This document shows positions 36,401-47,615 of a DNA stretch of 64,000 nucleotides, in pieces; the first letter of the stretch is position 1, and the number at the start of each line of letters is the position of its first letter. Both the position numbers and the translations under genes were made by a program. The DNA comes from Neofusicoccum parvum (Eukaryota > Ascomycota > Dothideomycetes > Botryosphaeriales > Botryosphaeriaceae). The notes beneath the pieces were generated by a model that made no database searches, was not told where the DNA came from, and saw only the letters and a program-made list of their open reading frames with translations. The DNA is taken from assembly GCA_020912385.1 (NCBI GenBank), contig CP087213.1, positions 1,178,001 through 1,242,000 on the forward strand, in the 5' to 3' direction.

Positions 36401-37416
36401 GCGGGAGCGCCATGTTTGCATCCTTCCCAATGAGGATGTTGTGATTTTTGCCACGGGCCCACATGGCTCACGTCAATCGAGCACCACGGCGAACCGTTGC
36501 GTGCGGCCATTCCAACCACAACGCCGTTTCGGGCCAACATGGCCATGCCGCGGCCATGCACATTGACCGCCAATTCGCATCGCCAGGCATCGAGCAGGTT
36601 TTCGGCGGGCAGAAGGCGATGCCTGTGCGGTTTGCTGAGGCTGCGCCGACGACGACAGCCGCGCCAGGCGGGTCGACTCCGCTGGGTGATCACAGGATCA
36701 TCCTTGTGCCCACACGATGCGCGAAGGCAGAGAGCCGACGGGGCCTTGAGGCGGCGGCCGCGGGCAGATCACCAGTTCGTCAGCCCAGCCTAAAAACGGG
36801 CGCCAGGCTTGCCGCACGCCTGCAGGCGCACTTGCGTCTCGCGGTGGACCTTTGCACACCGCCGACTGCCGGCGCTTCGCTATCGCAAAGGACGTATCCT
36901 TGCGGTGCGTGGGCGCTGCTCCGCTACCGGGCCGCAGGCACGGCGGTGGAGCTGCTCACTGCCCGCTGCCCGCTGCCCGCCCTCGTCGCGCGTCCGTGGG
37001 CAGCCAGTGCGGCCGTCCATCTGGTCCCGGGAGCCGCTGCGACGGATTGACAAGGCCTGGTCTGTGGCTGGCCCTACGCGCGCTGGTGAGACACCTGGCG
37101 CCGTCCGGCTGCCTCGGCGTCCCTCCCAGCGCCCGGTCGATTCTGCAACGCAAACGCGGTCGTTGAGCAAGCAAGATACGCGACGCCTCGCGGCCTGTTC
37201 CCGGATGCGCTTTCCCGGGCTCTTGTGGGCCACTCGATGCTGAGCATACAGGGATTCCTACGGCACAAAAGAGGCTATCCTCAAAGCTACCCTCAACGCT
37301 ACCCTCCACGCCACTTCTACGCCACCTTCCTTGCTGTCTTCGCTGCCAGCTCACCACCACGTCTGATTACCCCGCTCCTGGACGGAACATTCCCATGCGA
37401 GCCCTGCCTCGCGCGC
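33477..37416. other. 3.9-kb gene-free GC-rich region
   Basis: The longest stretch without a gene that I can support, between the Wee1 start and the Ayg1-like stop (both minus). It includes the Wee1 promoter. Several 150-210-codon frames run on both strands (34-37 kb), all Arg/Ala/Pro/Gly-rich and mutually overlapping, as expected from GC-rich non-coding DNA. No repeat arrays, transposon ends or clear RNA genes were found. Non-coding transcripts are possible but nothing in the sequence proves them. Confidence 0.5.
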
Positions 37417-38969
37417 TCAGTACTTCGGCTTGAACGGCATGGTCGACATTTGCTGGCCGGCATTGGCCTTGATGCCGAACAGCTTGTAGATCCAGTTCAG
37501 AATCACGAAGAACGATTCCGGTTCGCCCATGTGCTTCGTTCCCGGGACGAATCTGTAACGGATGTGAGCACATGACGGTCTGGGCTGCACCTCAGGACAC
37601 GCACCTGGCTTCTTTGGGAGGGCCATGCTGGAGAGTGAGGTAGTAGTCGTCGATGGGGAAGATTTCGTCTTCCGTGCCCTGTAGACGATGCATCAGCGGC
37701 AATTCTCGCGAGGATGTCGGTAAGTTGCGTCGTACGTTCACCAGCAGCAGGCGGCCGCATACGGGCTTGTCCAGCGTTCCGTCGTTGAGCAGAGAGAACT
37801 TGTGCGCTTCCTTCTTGAATGTTTCCACATCGTCCCCGTAGCCAAACTTGTAGGCAAGAGAGTGTGCCTCGCTGGTACTTGTCAGAGACTTCCCTCACCT
37901 CTTCTCAGGCATCGTGGGCAAGACTTACTCGAAGGGGTATTCAAGATGGTTCACGTGGTCCAACCACTCCTTGTCGAACATGTGGTGGCAACCACCGCCC
38001 AGAGCAACAATTCCTGCAACACGGTCTGGGTGGGTGTAGGCCATCCGGATGGCATAGAAGCCGCCGGTAGAGAAGGCCCAAACCGCGACTCTCTTGTGGT
38101 CGATGCCTTCCTGCTCGTCCACCCAGTCCAGCAAGCTCGACCACTGCCTGTCGGGGCTCTCGGGGTCGCCCTTCAGCGCGGGCGAGTCCGCGGTGCCGGG
38201 GATCTCAACCACCACGGTGCCGACGCCCTGCTGGCGCCAGCCCTCCATCCACACGGCGAGCTCGGTGCGGTAGCCGTCCAGCCCGGTGATGATGATGACG
38301 ACGGGCGCGGGGCTGTCCCTGGACGCGCCCCGGGGCAGCTGGTGGTACACGGGGATGTGCGCGCCCTCGCCGTCGACGGCGTGCCGGTGCGGCACCAGCA
38401 CCTCGCGCACCGGGTGGTCGCGCAGCTGCAGGCCCTTGAGGCACACCTTCTTGCCCTCCGCCCACGCGTGCCGCTGGCCCTCGCTGCGCGGCGCCGGGAA
38501 CCGCGAGATGCGCCACACCGCCGACGCCCGCAGGTAGAGCTCGCTCGCCTTCTCGCGCTCGCCCGCCGCCTCGGCCGCCTGCGCGCTGCGCGTCAGCGCC
38601 TCGGCCTGCGGGCGGAAGACGGCGGCGTAGGCGTCCCAGTCGTAGGGCTCGCGCATGTTCAGCTGCCGGAGTCGTCAGCGTTGGACCACCAACAACGCGC
38701 GCTATGTTTGGATCCTGATGCAGGGGAGCTTACCCTGGTCATCTCCTCGACGATGGGCTCGAAGTCTTTGGCCGCGCCGAACATGAACGGGTACACGCCC
38801 ATCTCAGCCTGCATGTGCGCGGTCAGTCGGGAAGAGACGGGGACGGCGGTTTCGGTGGACCAACAGGCTTCTTCCACTTGGTCTCCCAGAGCTTCGCGAA
38901 GGACTCATGGTGCACGGCTGGCGTCTTCAGCTTGTCCTGGATGAAGTACTTGCCATCTGGCGCGGCCAT
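37417..38969 (-). CDS. Ayg1-like alpha/beta hydrolase
   Basis: Homologous in layout to Aspergillus fumigatus Ayg1, which shortens a heptaketide pyrone in DHN-melanin synthesis. Exons 38969-38865, 38808-38734, 38662-37929, 37871-37736, 37678-37605, 37552-37417 give about 419 residues. Landmarks: VYPFMFGAAKDFEPI (N-terminal cap), RASAVWRISRFPAPRSE, PVVIIITGLDGYRTELA, VVEIPGTADSPAL, nucleophile motif VWAFSTGGFYAIR (Ser about 258), GTEDEIFP (acid Asp about 354) and GTKHMGEPESFF (His about 382). The usual GxSxG is AxSxG here. The first donor (CCT|GTTGGT) is weak, so the exon 1-2 join is less certain than the others. No polyketide synthase or melanin gene lies nearby, so a pigment role is only a family-based guess. 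Confidence 0.88.
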
Positions 38970-40257
38970 CTTTAGTTCAGCTACGAATGCAGTCTCTCAG
39001 GGCGGATACGTGAAACAGAGGGACGAGATTAGTCAGGACAGACACAAAGCGGAGGTAAGCAGCCTTTCGCTTTTCATCGAGCAATGGCGCATCAGCAGTG
39101 GCCGCTTGTATTTATGGATGGGCCTTCGGCCTTCATCGTGGTATACACCGAGAAAAGCCGGGGGACAAGCGTCATTTAGGTTCCTCACAATGCCTGTCAT
39201 TGTCGGGACTCGGAGACAAGCCTGTGCGATGGCGGAGTACTCGGGGAGGCGAGGAGGATTGGAGCGGCGGGGTTGGTGGTGGAGGAGGAGGTGGTGGTGA
39301 GCGGCTGCGGATCGGTTACCCGAAGCAGGGTCCCGGGAGGGGAGCCGACCCTGAGAGCCACCATCCAGGCCCATGATGCCGGATCAGCCTCCAGCATTTC
39401 GGATGCCGGAAAAAGAACAGCATTTCTGCATGGAAGCCAAACAGACATTTGCGGACGCGGTGTGAGCGTAGTAGCCGTGCTTGGCCACCCTGAACGTGTC
39501 AAGTGCGCAGGCACGGGCGCCAGAGAGCGGGAGAGACGACGGCTTGCCACTGTTGCAGCTCGGAGAACAGCGCCTTTGTTTTTCGATAGGCGTGCCCGAG
39601 AACTTCGTACGAAAATGATGTTGCGCCTCGCACACGGAAGTTTGTGCCGAGCGACAAAGTTGGGATTATATTTCTTTATGGTGGTTTCACCATCTCGTCA
39701 ACTAGCAATAAATATTCAGCCCGAATAAACTCACCACCGGGCCTACGTTTAGGCTACTACAGCACGCCTCTCCAATATTTAGGTTTAAGCCCCCCGTCCC
39801 CCACAGATTGTGAAACGGACCGTCCCGGGCAGTTGCGTCCCGTTCACCAGGTTTTGGAACGCCGGGACTTCGGAGGCAAGGAACGATCTGCAGGGCCATG
39901 CATCAGCCCCTCACTTCTTCGTGTAGCCACCAAGAAGAATCGCGGGAGATCAGCGCCCCTGAGATGACGTACCTGAGCCAGAAGAAACAATATGAAGCGG
40001 AGGGGCGGGAGGAATGGTGCGGCCCGCCCGCGGCGAGGTGGTTGGTGTAGCTCCTTGTGAAACCGTCTGGGTCGGACCAGGGAAGCTATCGCACGGTTAG
40101 CCACCAGAAACCGGCCCTACAAACTTGACGCGTCTAGTGCTCCATATAGTTGGACGTTCGAGACCGCGGTGGCCGTGCACGTTTATCACTGAGTTTTGAA
40201 CTCCTTGCATCTGTCCCATGGCAACCATGTTATTGAGTATATTCATAACAGACTAGT
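38970..40257. other. Intergenic, no gene seen
   Basis: 1.29 kb between the Ayg1-like start and the F-box-like stop (both minus). It contains the Ayg1-like promoter. No family-like frame, RNA gene or repeat was seen. Confidence 0.6.
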
Positions 40258-41460
40258 TCAGATAGAGAAGGGGGAGAAGAGAAAAGGGCTGTTCTCCCTG
40301 GGGATCACAGGCCCTTCATCCTCCCAGACTTCGTCGTCGCTCTCATCCTCCCAGACCACCATCTCCGCCTTCTCCACTAGCACCACCTCCTCCTCCAGCT
40401 TAAAGTGCCGGAGATTGTTACAGCGCGTCCTCCTCAGGGACACCAGATCTCCGTCATGCGCCAAGACGTTCTTGAGAACAACGTCCTCCAAGACCCTCCA
40501 CTTGATGCCTGGAGGGCTGAAGTTGTGCCCGCCGTAGCGGAGATCGAGAAGCAGAGGGTTGGGACCAGCAGGCCCAACCCAGGAGAAGCGAAAGACCTGA
40601 AGAGACTGGCTGAAGCTACCGAGAAAGTCATGCAAGGTCTTGATGAAGTCTTTCCGGTTCGACTTGTGGTAGTGCGGCAGGGGGTTGAGCAAGTCGAGCG
40701 TGAGGTTCGTGAGGACGCCCCAGAAAGCTCCGGCCATCCAAGTTGTCTCTTGGAAGGCGGCGCCGCGCCAGCGGAAGTGCACAAGTCCCATCGCGTTGAT
40801 CGGGGAGAGCGTGATGGTGCGTAGACCTAATGGCTGCATGGTCTCAACGGCGACGCGGATGGACTCAAGCTGTGCTTCGCCGCTGCCGAACGTGTGCCAA
40901 TCAGGCTCTCCAGGCGCAGAGATTGTGAGGGTGACGAGGCCGCCGAGCAGTGCGAAGATATACATCCAAGCGGACTGTTTGACGCCGATGGCGATGTCAG
41001 GTCTGTAGAGTTGAGTAGGAGAGTGGTCGATCATACTGCCGAGATGAATGACGAGGTGCTTGCAGAATGGTGCAATAGTCTGTAGGGCACCGAGAGAGAG
41101 AGTCTTATCGTAGTTAGTTGTAAAGTGGCGATTGACGTGCAGCGTTTCGAAGATCTTGGATTGAGTTTGAGTTATGTCCTGCTCAATCCAGTTCTTCAGA
41201 GGCTTGCAAGCCAGGCGGACGCTGAGAAGGTCGGCGGTGTCAAGGTAGCTGCGGATGATGGCGCCAGGGCTGCGCAGTTTCTCAACGGCATCGTGTTGAT
41301 GGAATTTAGCTGGCGCGTCTACATCAGTAGCACTGTTGAGAAGTGTGTGAAGAAGAGACTTGTCCTGAGGTACCGGCTGATGGAGCTTGCCCTTGGACTT
41401 GGGCTTGGACGGTGCCATGTTGATGACGTCGAACAGCGTCGGTGCAATTTTGTGCGACAT
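40258..41460 (-). CDS. F-box-like protein
   Basis: A single uninterrupted frame of 400 codons with balanced composition, unlike the shadow frames around it. Residues about 60-100 read AIIRSYLDTADLLSVRLACK, a degenerate F-box-like segment of the kind that would bind Skp1 in an SCF ubiquitin ligase. The rest is a leucine-rich fold typical of fungal F-box substrate receptors (HLVIHLGSMIDHSPTQL, LTNLTLDLLNPLPHYHKS, FRFSWVGPAGPNPLLLDLR). The C-terminus is acidic (WEDESDDEVWEDE). A second in-frame ATG lies at 41418. Substrate unknown; the F-box call rests on a weak motif, so 'hypothetical protein' is the cautious reading. Confidence 0.7.
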   Translation of the reverse strand: MSHKIAPTLFDVINMAPSKPKSKGKLHQPVPQDKSLLHTLLNSATDVDAPAKFHQHDAVEKLRSPGAIIRSYLDTADLLSVRLACKPLKNWIEQDITQTQSKIFETLHVNRHFTTNYDKTLSLGALQTIAPFCKHLVIHLGSMIDHSPTQLYRPDIAIGVKQSAWMYIFALLGGLVTLTISAPGEPDWHTFGSGEAQLESIRVAVETMQPLGLRTITLSPINAMGLVHFRWRGAAFQETTWMAGAFWGVLTNLTLDLLNPLPHYHKSNRKDFIKTLHDFLGSFSQSLQVFRFSWVGPAGPNPLLLDLRYGGHNFSPPGIKWRVLEDVVLKNVLAHDGDLVSLRRTRCNNLRHFKLEEEVVLVEKAEMVVWEDESDDEVWEDEGPVIPRENSPFLFSPFSI

Positions 41461-43578
41461 GGCGTAGGACTTCTAGTTGGGTTTAGAGACTCATTCAGGA
41501 TGGACCATGTGGCCGGCGTGGCACAGCTGCTGCGTGAGTGAATAGGCGCGCGTGGAGCCGACGACCAAGCCCAGCTGGTGCCCTGTGTCTGTGTGCGTGG
41601 AGCGCGTGTGGTCGAGGGTGGTGGGTTGTTTACCTTGGACCCTGATGGACAGACACCCAGGCGGGATCGCGTCGGGTCGCGTCGGCGGCGGCCATGAGCA
41701 GGCAGCAGTGCCAGTGCGACTGTGCCCTCGGTCTGCCGTGACCCACGCTTTGGGAAGGGGAGCAGGCTGTGAGTGACCCGCGGGCGAGATCGGGATGCCG
41801 ACACCACTCACGCGAAACCGAGCACGCGGGCCGAAGTAGGGGCCCTCGCACGACCACGTGCGGCCATCTTGCCCGGAGCCTGGACCGCGTCGCTGGATAC
41901 TCGTACCTCCGCCTTGGCCGGGGTGTTCCGCGGGCGAGCGTCCTGAGCGGCCTCCGGCTTCTTGACTCAAATGTGCAGGAGCTCGCTCTTGCACATGCCG
42001 CCTGCAACCGGGACAGCACCAGGCAATCCACATGGTTGGAGCCTTGAAGTCCGCAGGCCATTGTTTCCGAGCTCTTGAAGGATCGTCCTGGGCTTTCTGA
42101 GCACACTATTTAGGAAGGGGCTCTCTGGGGTTGGAGCAGTGCCGGCGCGAGAACGTCAGGCTACATCCCACCACCAGAACGCCAACCGGACAACCAGGAG
42201 CAGATCGTTGTCCGCATCAATTGAACACGCTCCCGAGATTCGGTCGGCTCGGCCCATGGATATCGCGCTGTCTCCGCACGTGGCCGACGGGCTTCGCTCG
42301 GGATTTTCAAATTTCTTCCTCGCACAGTCGCTGAAGGCGAGGGCCATTCCGCGGTATCGAACCTCGAGCAGGCCCTTTCTGGCAGCAGAGCGTGACATGG
42401 TTCGTCCTCTGACGGTCTCTGCACCACCGGCATCCGAGGGCGACCCAACGTGCACGCTGAAGCATCCGGAGTCCTCAGTCTTGCGATGATTTGTCACTCT
42501 TTTGCATAGCAATCGCACAAAACAGAGCAGGCAGGCGCCAACAACAGCAAACCATGAATGTGGAAGGCCAACGGGACGCGTTATCGGAGCGTGCCGAGTG
42601 AGGTGGGGCCAGATTGGGCAGGCCGCACGTCTCTGGTGTCCATGGCGGCGGCAGCACATCGCTCTCCTCGTCCGGAGCGATCTCGCAGAGGATTGACCCC
42701 GTGCATGCTGCAGTGGCATGATGCAGCGCGGTGCAGAGGGAGGGATCAAAGTGACACAGCACGGCGGGAGCGCGCGGGCCGGCGCGGCGGCGCTTTGCGC
42801 GGACACCACCAGCTGCCAACGCCCCAGCAGACGGGCGGCGGGCCTTGACGAAGCAGCGAGTGACGTGAGGGTGGAGCCGTATCTCAGGGCTGGCGGGACG
42901 AAGTCCACCGCAGGAATGTTCTTCCACGGCCTAGGGTCGCGGGCGCCCAGGGGATCGCGCGTCATAACTCCAGCGCTCCTCTGAGCTGCGTCAACAATTT
43001 TCCTCGCCCGCCCTCCTCCCGCCGCCCTCTGCCAACCCGCCCGGCGCGCCTGTAAGTGCCCTCTTTCCTGCATCTCCACGTGCTCTTCTTGCTGCTTGCC
43101 TTTCCGCCGCCGCCCGCCCGTCCAATGGCCGCCGCGAGCGCTCCCGGTTTCTCCCAATCGCTGCGTGGGGCCCGAGCGAGGGGCAGCCGGCGGGGTGACG
43201 GAAGCAGCTTCACGCTCTTATTCAGCGGCGAGTGCCAGCCAGGCCTGGCGACCGCCCGTCCGCCTCCTTCTATATAGCCCGCCGTGCCTGCCGCCTGCTC
43301 CACGCCCACTGCCCGCTCCTGCTGCGACAAGCGACGTCGCGGAAGCTGTTCGGCGACTTCCACCCGCTCAGCTGAGCTCACGCCTCCACCGCAAACTCTT
43401 CGACTCCACGATCCTGCAACTGACCATCACTGCCTCAGTCCTCCTGCCCACGCCTGCTTGATTGCGCCGCAGCCGAATCCGACACCTACGCGCAGCAGCC
43501 GACCCTCCTGCGCGACCCGCTCACCCGCACCCCGCATTCCTACCCTATACACACACACCACATCCATAATCCGCCAAA
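41461..43578. promoter_or_regulatory. Divergent intergenic region, F-box-like / hexokinase
   Basis: 2.1 kb between divergent starts; it should hold both promoters. The last 600 bp before hexokinase are C/T-rich, as is common in leaders of highly expressed fungal genes. A 333-codon minus-strand frame (43157-42156) is open but has no motif and is basic and low in complexity. I see no other gene. Confidence 0.55.
43271..43277 (+). promoter_or_regulatory. TATATAG, candidate hexokinase TATA box
   Basis: A TATA-like heptamer in GC-rich surroundings about 300 nt before the hexokinase start codon, followed by a C/T-rich leader. Confidence 0.4.
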
Positions 43579-45166
43579 ATGGTCGGTCTCGGTCCCAGGA
43601 AGCCACCGTCCCGCAAGGGTTCTATGGCCGATGTGCCTAAGGATCTCCTTGCGACTATCAAACGCCTCGAGGAGCTCTTCACCGTGCCCGCCGACAAGCT
43701 CAAGGAGATCAGCGACCACTTTGTCACCGAGCTGGAGAAGGGCCTGTCCAAGGAGGGCGGCAGCATTCCTATGATTCCCACCTGGTGCATGGGCTTCCCC
43801 ACCGGTGATGAGCAGGGCACGTTCCTCGCCCTGGACATGGGCGGCACCAACCTCCGTGTTTGCGAGGTCTCCTTGACCGAGGAGAAGGGAGAGTTCGACA
43901 TCATCCAGTCCAAGTACAGGATGCCCCAGGAGCTGAAGACGGGCACCGCCGAGGAGCTGTGGGAGTACGTTGCCGACTGCCTGCAGCAGTTCGTCGAGTA
44001 CCACCACGAGGGCGAAGACCTCAAGCAGCTCCCGCTGGGTTTCACCTTCTCCTACCCCGCCACCCAGGACTACATCGACCACGGTGTTCTGCAGAGGTGG
44101 ACCAAGGGCTTCGACATCGATGGTGTCGAGGGCAAGGATGTCGTCCCGCCTTTCGAGGCTGCGCTTAAGGAGAGGGTACGTTTGCATGCAGCCGTGCGGC
44201 AGAACCGAAGCTCACACAAGGACTACAGGGCGTTCCGATCAAGCTCACTGCGCTTGTCAACGATACCACCGGTACCCTTATTGCCTCGGCCTACACCGAC
44301 CCGCGCATGAAGATTGGATGCATTTTCGGCACTGGCTGCAACGCCGCGTACATGGAGGACTGCGGTTCCATCCCCAAGCTCGAGCACATGAAGCTCCCCC
44401 CTAATGAACTCATGGGCATCAACTGCGAGTGGGGCGCTTTTGACAACGAGCACAAGGTTCTGCCCAGGACCAAGTATGACATCATCATCGACAAGGAGTC
44501 TCCCCGCCCTGGTCAGCAGTCGTTCGAGAAGATGATTGCTGGTCTCTACCTAGGAGAGGTCTTCCGCCTGGTCGTCCTTGACCTCCACGAGGACCCGCAC
44601 TGCCACCTGTTTGAGGGCCAGGATGTGAGCAAGCTCAAGAAGCCCTACACCATGGACTCTTCGTTCCTGGCTACTATTGAGGAGTAAGTCATTCGCGCCC
44701 CGTTGCACGACGCATGTCTGCGATATTAAATAGTTGCAGGGATCCGTTCGAGAACTTGCAGGAGACTGCCGACCTCTTCCAGAACACGCTCGGCCTGGTC
44801 CTCAAGAAGCCCGAGCTCGAGCTGTGCCGTCGCCTGGCCGAGCTGATCGGCACCCGTGCCGCTCGCCTCTCGGCCTGTGGTGTCGCTGCCATCTGCAAGA
44901 AGAAGGGCTGGACTGAGTGCCACGTCGGCGCTGACGGCTCCGTCTTCAACAAGTACCCGCACTTCAAGGCTCGCGGCGCCCAGGCCCTCCGCGAGATCTT
45001 TGGTTGGCCCAAGGGCAAGCGTGACCCTATTGAGATCGTCCCCGCTGAAGACGGTTCTGGTGTCGGTGCCGCCCTCATCGCTGCCCTCACCCTCAAGCGC
45101 GTCAAGGAGGGCAACCACGCCGGTATCCGCGACCCCAAGGGTCTGCTCGAGGGCCTCAACCCGTAA
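43579..45166 (+). CDS. hxk: Hexokinase (Hxk2/HxkA type)
   Basis: Phosphorylates glucose and other hexoses with ATP. Exons 43579-44175, 44229-44683 and 44740-45166 give about 492 residues. Motifs: phosphate loop LALDMGGTNLRVCEV (about 79-93), sugar-binding LPLGFTFSYPATQ (about 152-165), IFGTGCNAAYMEDC (about 231-245), and ELMGINCEWGAFDNEH with the catalytic-domain Asn/Glu; SGVGAALIAAL is the C-terminal adenosine motif. The N-terminus keeps RKGSMADVPK with Ser15, equivalent to the regulated serine of yeast Hxk2 that controls its nuclear shuttling and glucose repression role. Splice sites are consensus (GTACGT, GTAAGT). A glucokinase is less likely because of this N-terminus. Confidence 0.97.
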
Positions 45167-45694
45167 ATACGCTACACTTGAACGACACACCTGGAATACT
45201 CGATCCAGGCAGCTCTTGTGTGATTTCGTATTCCTACAGGCGCCGTACAGTAAACAGGACAGTCAGACGACGTGGGAAAATCGGCGGCCGGTTTCAGTCT
45301 TTTTGGAGACTAGACAGACAATTGGCGCTGTGTTATGAGAAATGGACGATACTCTAGATACGGAAATAGACTCTTGGATGAGATTTTTAGCGCCTTCTTT
45401 CTAATGTTCATCGTGTGATGATAGAACGGCTTGCTGACAGATGTTCCCAGTTATTTTACCAGCCCCTGTTCTCCACAAACTCTTCACGGCAAAGAATGGG
45501 TACCAATGCTCGACATCTGTTTTAGAGAGCTATTCAACTCAAACCCTGATCCTCTTAGACGAAGGAGTGCCTGATGAACAGCGAATGAAGCCAAGATTTC
45601 AACAAGCCAAGCGAGTGATCTCCACCGGGAACAAAGGAAAACAAAAGGGACAAGCACCCTCAAACGTGACCACGAAGTCGACGCTCGCACGCAT
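45167..45694. other. Convergent intergenic region
   Basis: 528 bp between the stops of hexokinase (plus) and the DUF1203 gene (minus), presumably both 3' UTRs. No other feature. Confidence 0.6.
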
Positions 45695-46183
45695 CTACGC
45701 CCTCTCGACCCTCACGGCAAAACACCCCTGCGCCGCGTAGTGCAGGTGCAAGAACGCCACGCCCTCCTCGGCCAGCAGCCGCTCGCACACGCCCACGAGC
45801 CGGGCCCCTCCGGCCTCCACCACCTCCGACCCCCTCAGCTCGTTGGCCGCGTCGAACGCCCGCACCGCCAGCGTCCGGCTCGCCTGCTGCTCCGGCACCA
45901 CGCCCGAGGCCGCCACGTCGGCGGGCTCGCACGCCTCGGCGTGCACGAAGATGGCCGTGCGCCCGCGGTAAGGGCTGTCGTCTTTGTTGTCGTCGTTGTC
46001 GAGGAAGGCGTCGTAGGACAGGAGCACGACCTTCTCGCCCGCCGAGGCGTCGCGCAGGCACCGCCGGCACGGGCTGGCGAAGGTGGCCGTGAGGGTGCGC
46101 GCGTGGGCGGCCGGGGCGCGGGCGTCGAGGGGCGCGGGGAGGGGCCGCCAGTGGAGGGTTGGGGGGAGGGTGAGGGGAGGCAT
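45695..46183 (-). CDS. DUF1203 family protein
   Basis: Single exon of 162 codons from the ATG at 46183 (MPPLTLPPTLHWRPLP). An in-frame ATG 37 codons upstream (46294) would add sequence that reads like a 5' leader (repeated CAAC just before the chosen ATG). It matches the DUF1203 family, found in bacteria and fungi: CRRCLRDASAGEKVVLLSYD, then PYRGRTAIFVHAEACEP, and a C-terminal EEGVAFLHLHYAAQGCFAVR. No signal peptide. The molecular function of the family is not known. Very GC-rich codon use, like the neighbouring hexokinase. Confidence 0.85.
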   Translation of the reverse strand: MPPLTLPPTLHWRPLPAPLDARAPAAHARTLTATFASPCRRCLRDASAGEKVVLLSYDAFLDNDDNKDDSPYRGRTAIFVHAEACEPADVAASGVVPEQQASRTLAVRAFDAANELRGSEVVEAGGARLVGVCERLLAEEGVAFLHLHYAAQGCFAVRVERA

Positions 46184-46649
46184 GGTTGGTTGGTTGGTTG
46201 ATTGGTCTGGCTTTCGGGTGTGTGTGGTGGAGTTGGGGAGGAAGGTTGTTTTGAGGGCTTGTCTGGGTGGTTTGGGGAAGAATGGGACGGTCAAGGCTGC
46301 TTTATATGCATCGCGTCCGCGGTGCTGCGTGGAGTCATGGCTGATGAAGGCTGGCGCATGCTGGCTTTCGAAGTGGCCAGTGAGATGCCAGGGATGAAGC
46401 TTTGACTGGTGTTGGATGACGGAAATGCGCCGTAGCTGAGCATGAAGTGCGTTCCAGAATACAGTTCAACAGCATCTGCGGTAGAATTGACCGATGGTAG
46501 GTGTTTGCAGACCATTCGTTTGTAAGCCGGCGGATGACGGTGGTGGAATTGGCCAATGAGAAAAACAACGCCAGATACGAATCCAACGCACCTTTGGTCA
46601 CAGCCTCCTCGACCAGCCCAGTCGCTCCGACCATGTCTATCATCTCTGT

Positions 46650-47487
46650 CTCCCATGCCCCTTGATTTTATGTTCTCAACCCTTTCCACCTCTTCTTCGG
46701 CGGCCGCGCTTTCGTGATCAAGTGGATCCCAATGCCAAGCGAGGTCGGCAGGCTGAGTGCGATGAGATCGAACATCACAATCCTTCAGCTCCACGCTCTT
46801 CAAGCTGTTGCCCAGCGAGGCGATAAATCTCTCCAGAGAGCTGAATCCGGTGTTCATGTTCTTCCCGTGTAGAGTCTTGACCTGCGCGAACATCTTGCGT
46901 GCTGAATCCAAGAGTTTCCATTTGATCACCCATGTTCCGGCTTCCATACGACATCGATGGTCTTCAGAGACGAGCAACGGGCTGTGTTCGGCGCAGAAAA
47001 CATTGGAAAGGTCTCCAGCGGGGGTGGAGCAATGTGTTTCTTGTCAGTGAAATGGTCAGAGGTCGCGGCCGACAATGAACCCCACATCAGGCACGAGCTT
47101 CTCGATGTTTTGATCGACAAAGGTGATCATGGCGCTGTTGATAGGCGAGCAATACATTGGATACAATTCTGCTGTTATCAATGGGCTGGAATAGTTGCTT
47201 TTTCTGTCAACCGGACTGTATCGTAGATGAACGGCGATGTGGAGATAAAACCCTTGAGGCACAGTTCGAAAATTAGGACCTTGAAGCCGATTGCGCCAAG
47301 GTAGTTCAGTGTTGAGCTCATCAACCCAAACGCCTTCCAGTCTTACCGTGACTTTGCCGGTTGCAACCGCCATCCTGGCTAAAATGTTTGAGACAACACT
47401 TGCAGTGTCTGCGCAAGGACGAAGCCTTAATGCTCCTTCTTCACTGCTCTTGGAACCATCGAACAGAAGATTAAACGTCAGATTTTG
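46650..47487 (-). pseudogene. F-box/LRR-like gene remnant, 5' end missing
   Basis: From 47487, just after a splice-acceptor-like CACAATAG, the minus strand is open for about 140 codons (begins QNLTFNLLFDGSKSSEEGAL, later TVPQGFYLHIAVHLRYSP). After a stop and a frame change, another open stretch reads FSSLERFIASLGNSLKSVEL, the pattern of leucine-repeat parts of fungal F-box proteins. No start codon or F-box exon can be placed upstream, because the small secreted-protein gene ends at 47616, only 128 bp away. The simplest reading is a decayed or 5'-truncated gene; a live gene with badly placed exons is the alternative. Confidence 0.4.
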
Positions 47488-47615
47488 CTATTGTGATGGC
47501 GACTAGTTGGAATGTATGACGGTCAGGTGGGGTAGGCATCAACGCTGTTGCTGCATCCGGTTTCCCTCTCAACCTTCCCATGTGACGCTCGAACGAACGG
47601 CCATGGCCCACGGTC

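Noticed and set aside
34432..37050. Several 150-210-codon frames on both strands
   Set aside because: Overlapping, Arg/Ala/Pro-rich, no splice or domain support; expected in GC-rich non-coding DNA.
37417..41460. Secondary-metabolite cluster around the Ayg1-like gene
   Set aside because: No polyketide synthase, NRPS, transporter or cluster regulator in the flanks.
42156..43157. 333-codon minus-strand frame before hexokinase
   Set aside because: Basic, low-complexity, lies in promoter/leader DNA of hexokinase and has no motif.
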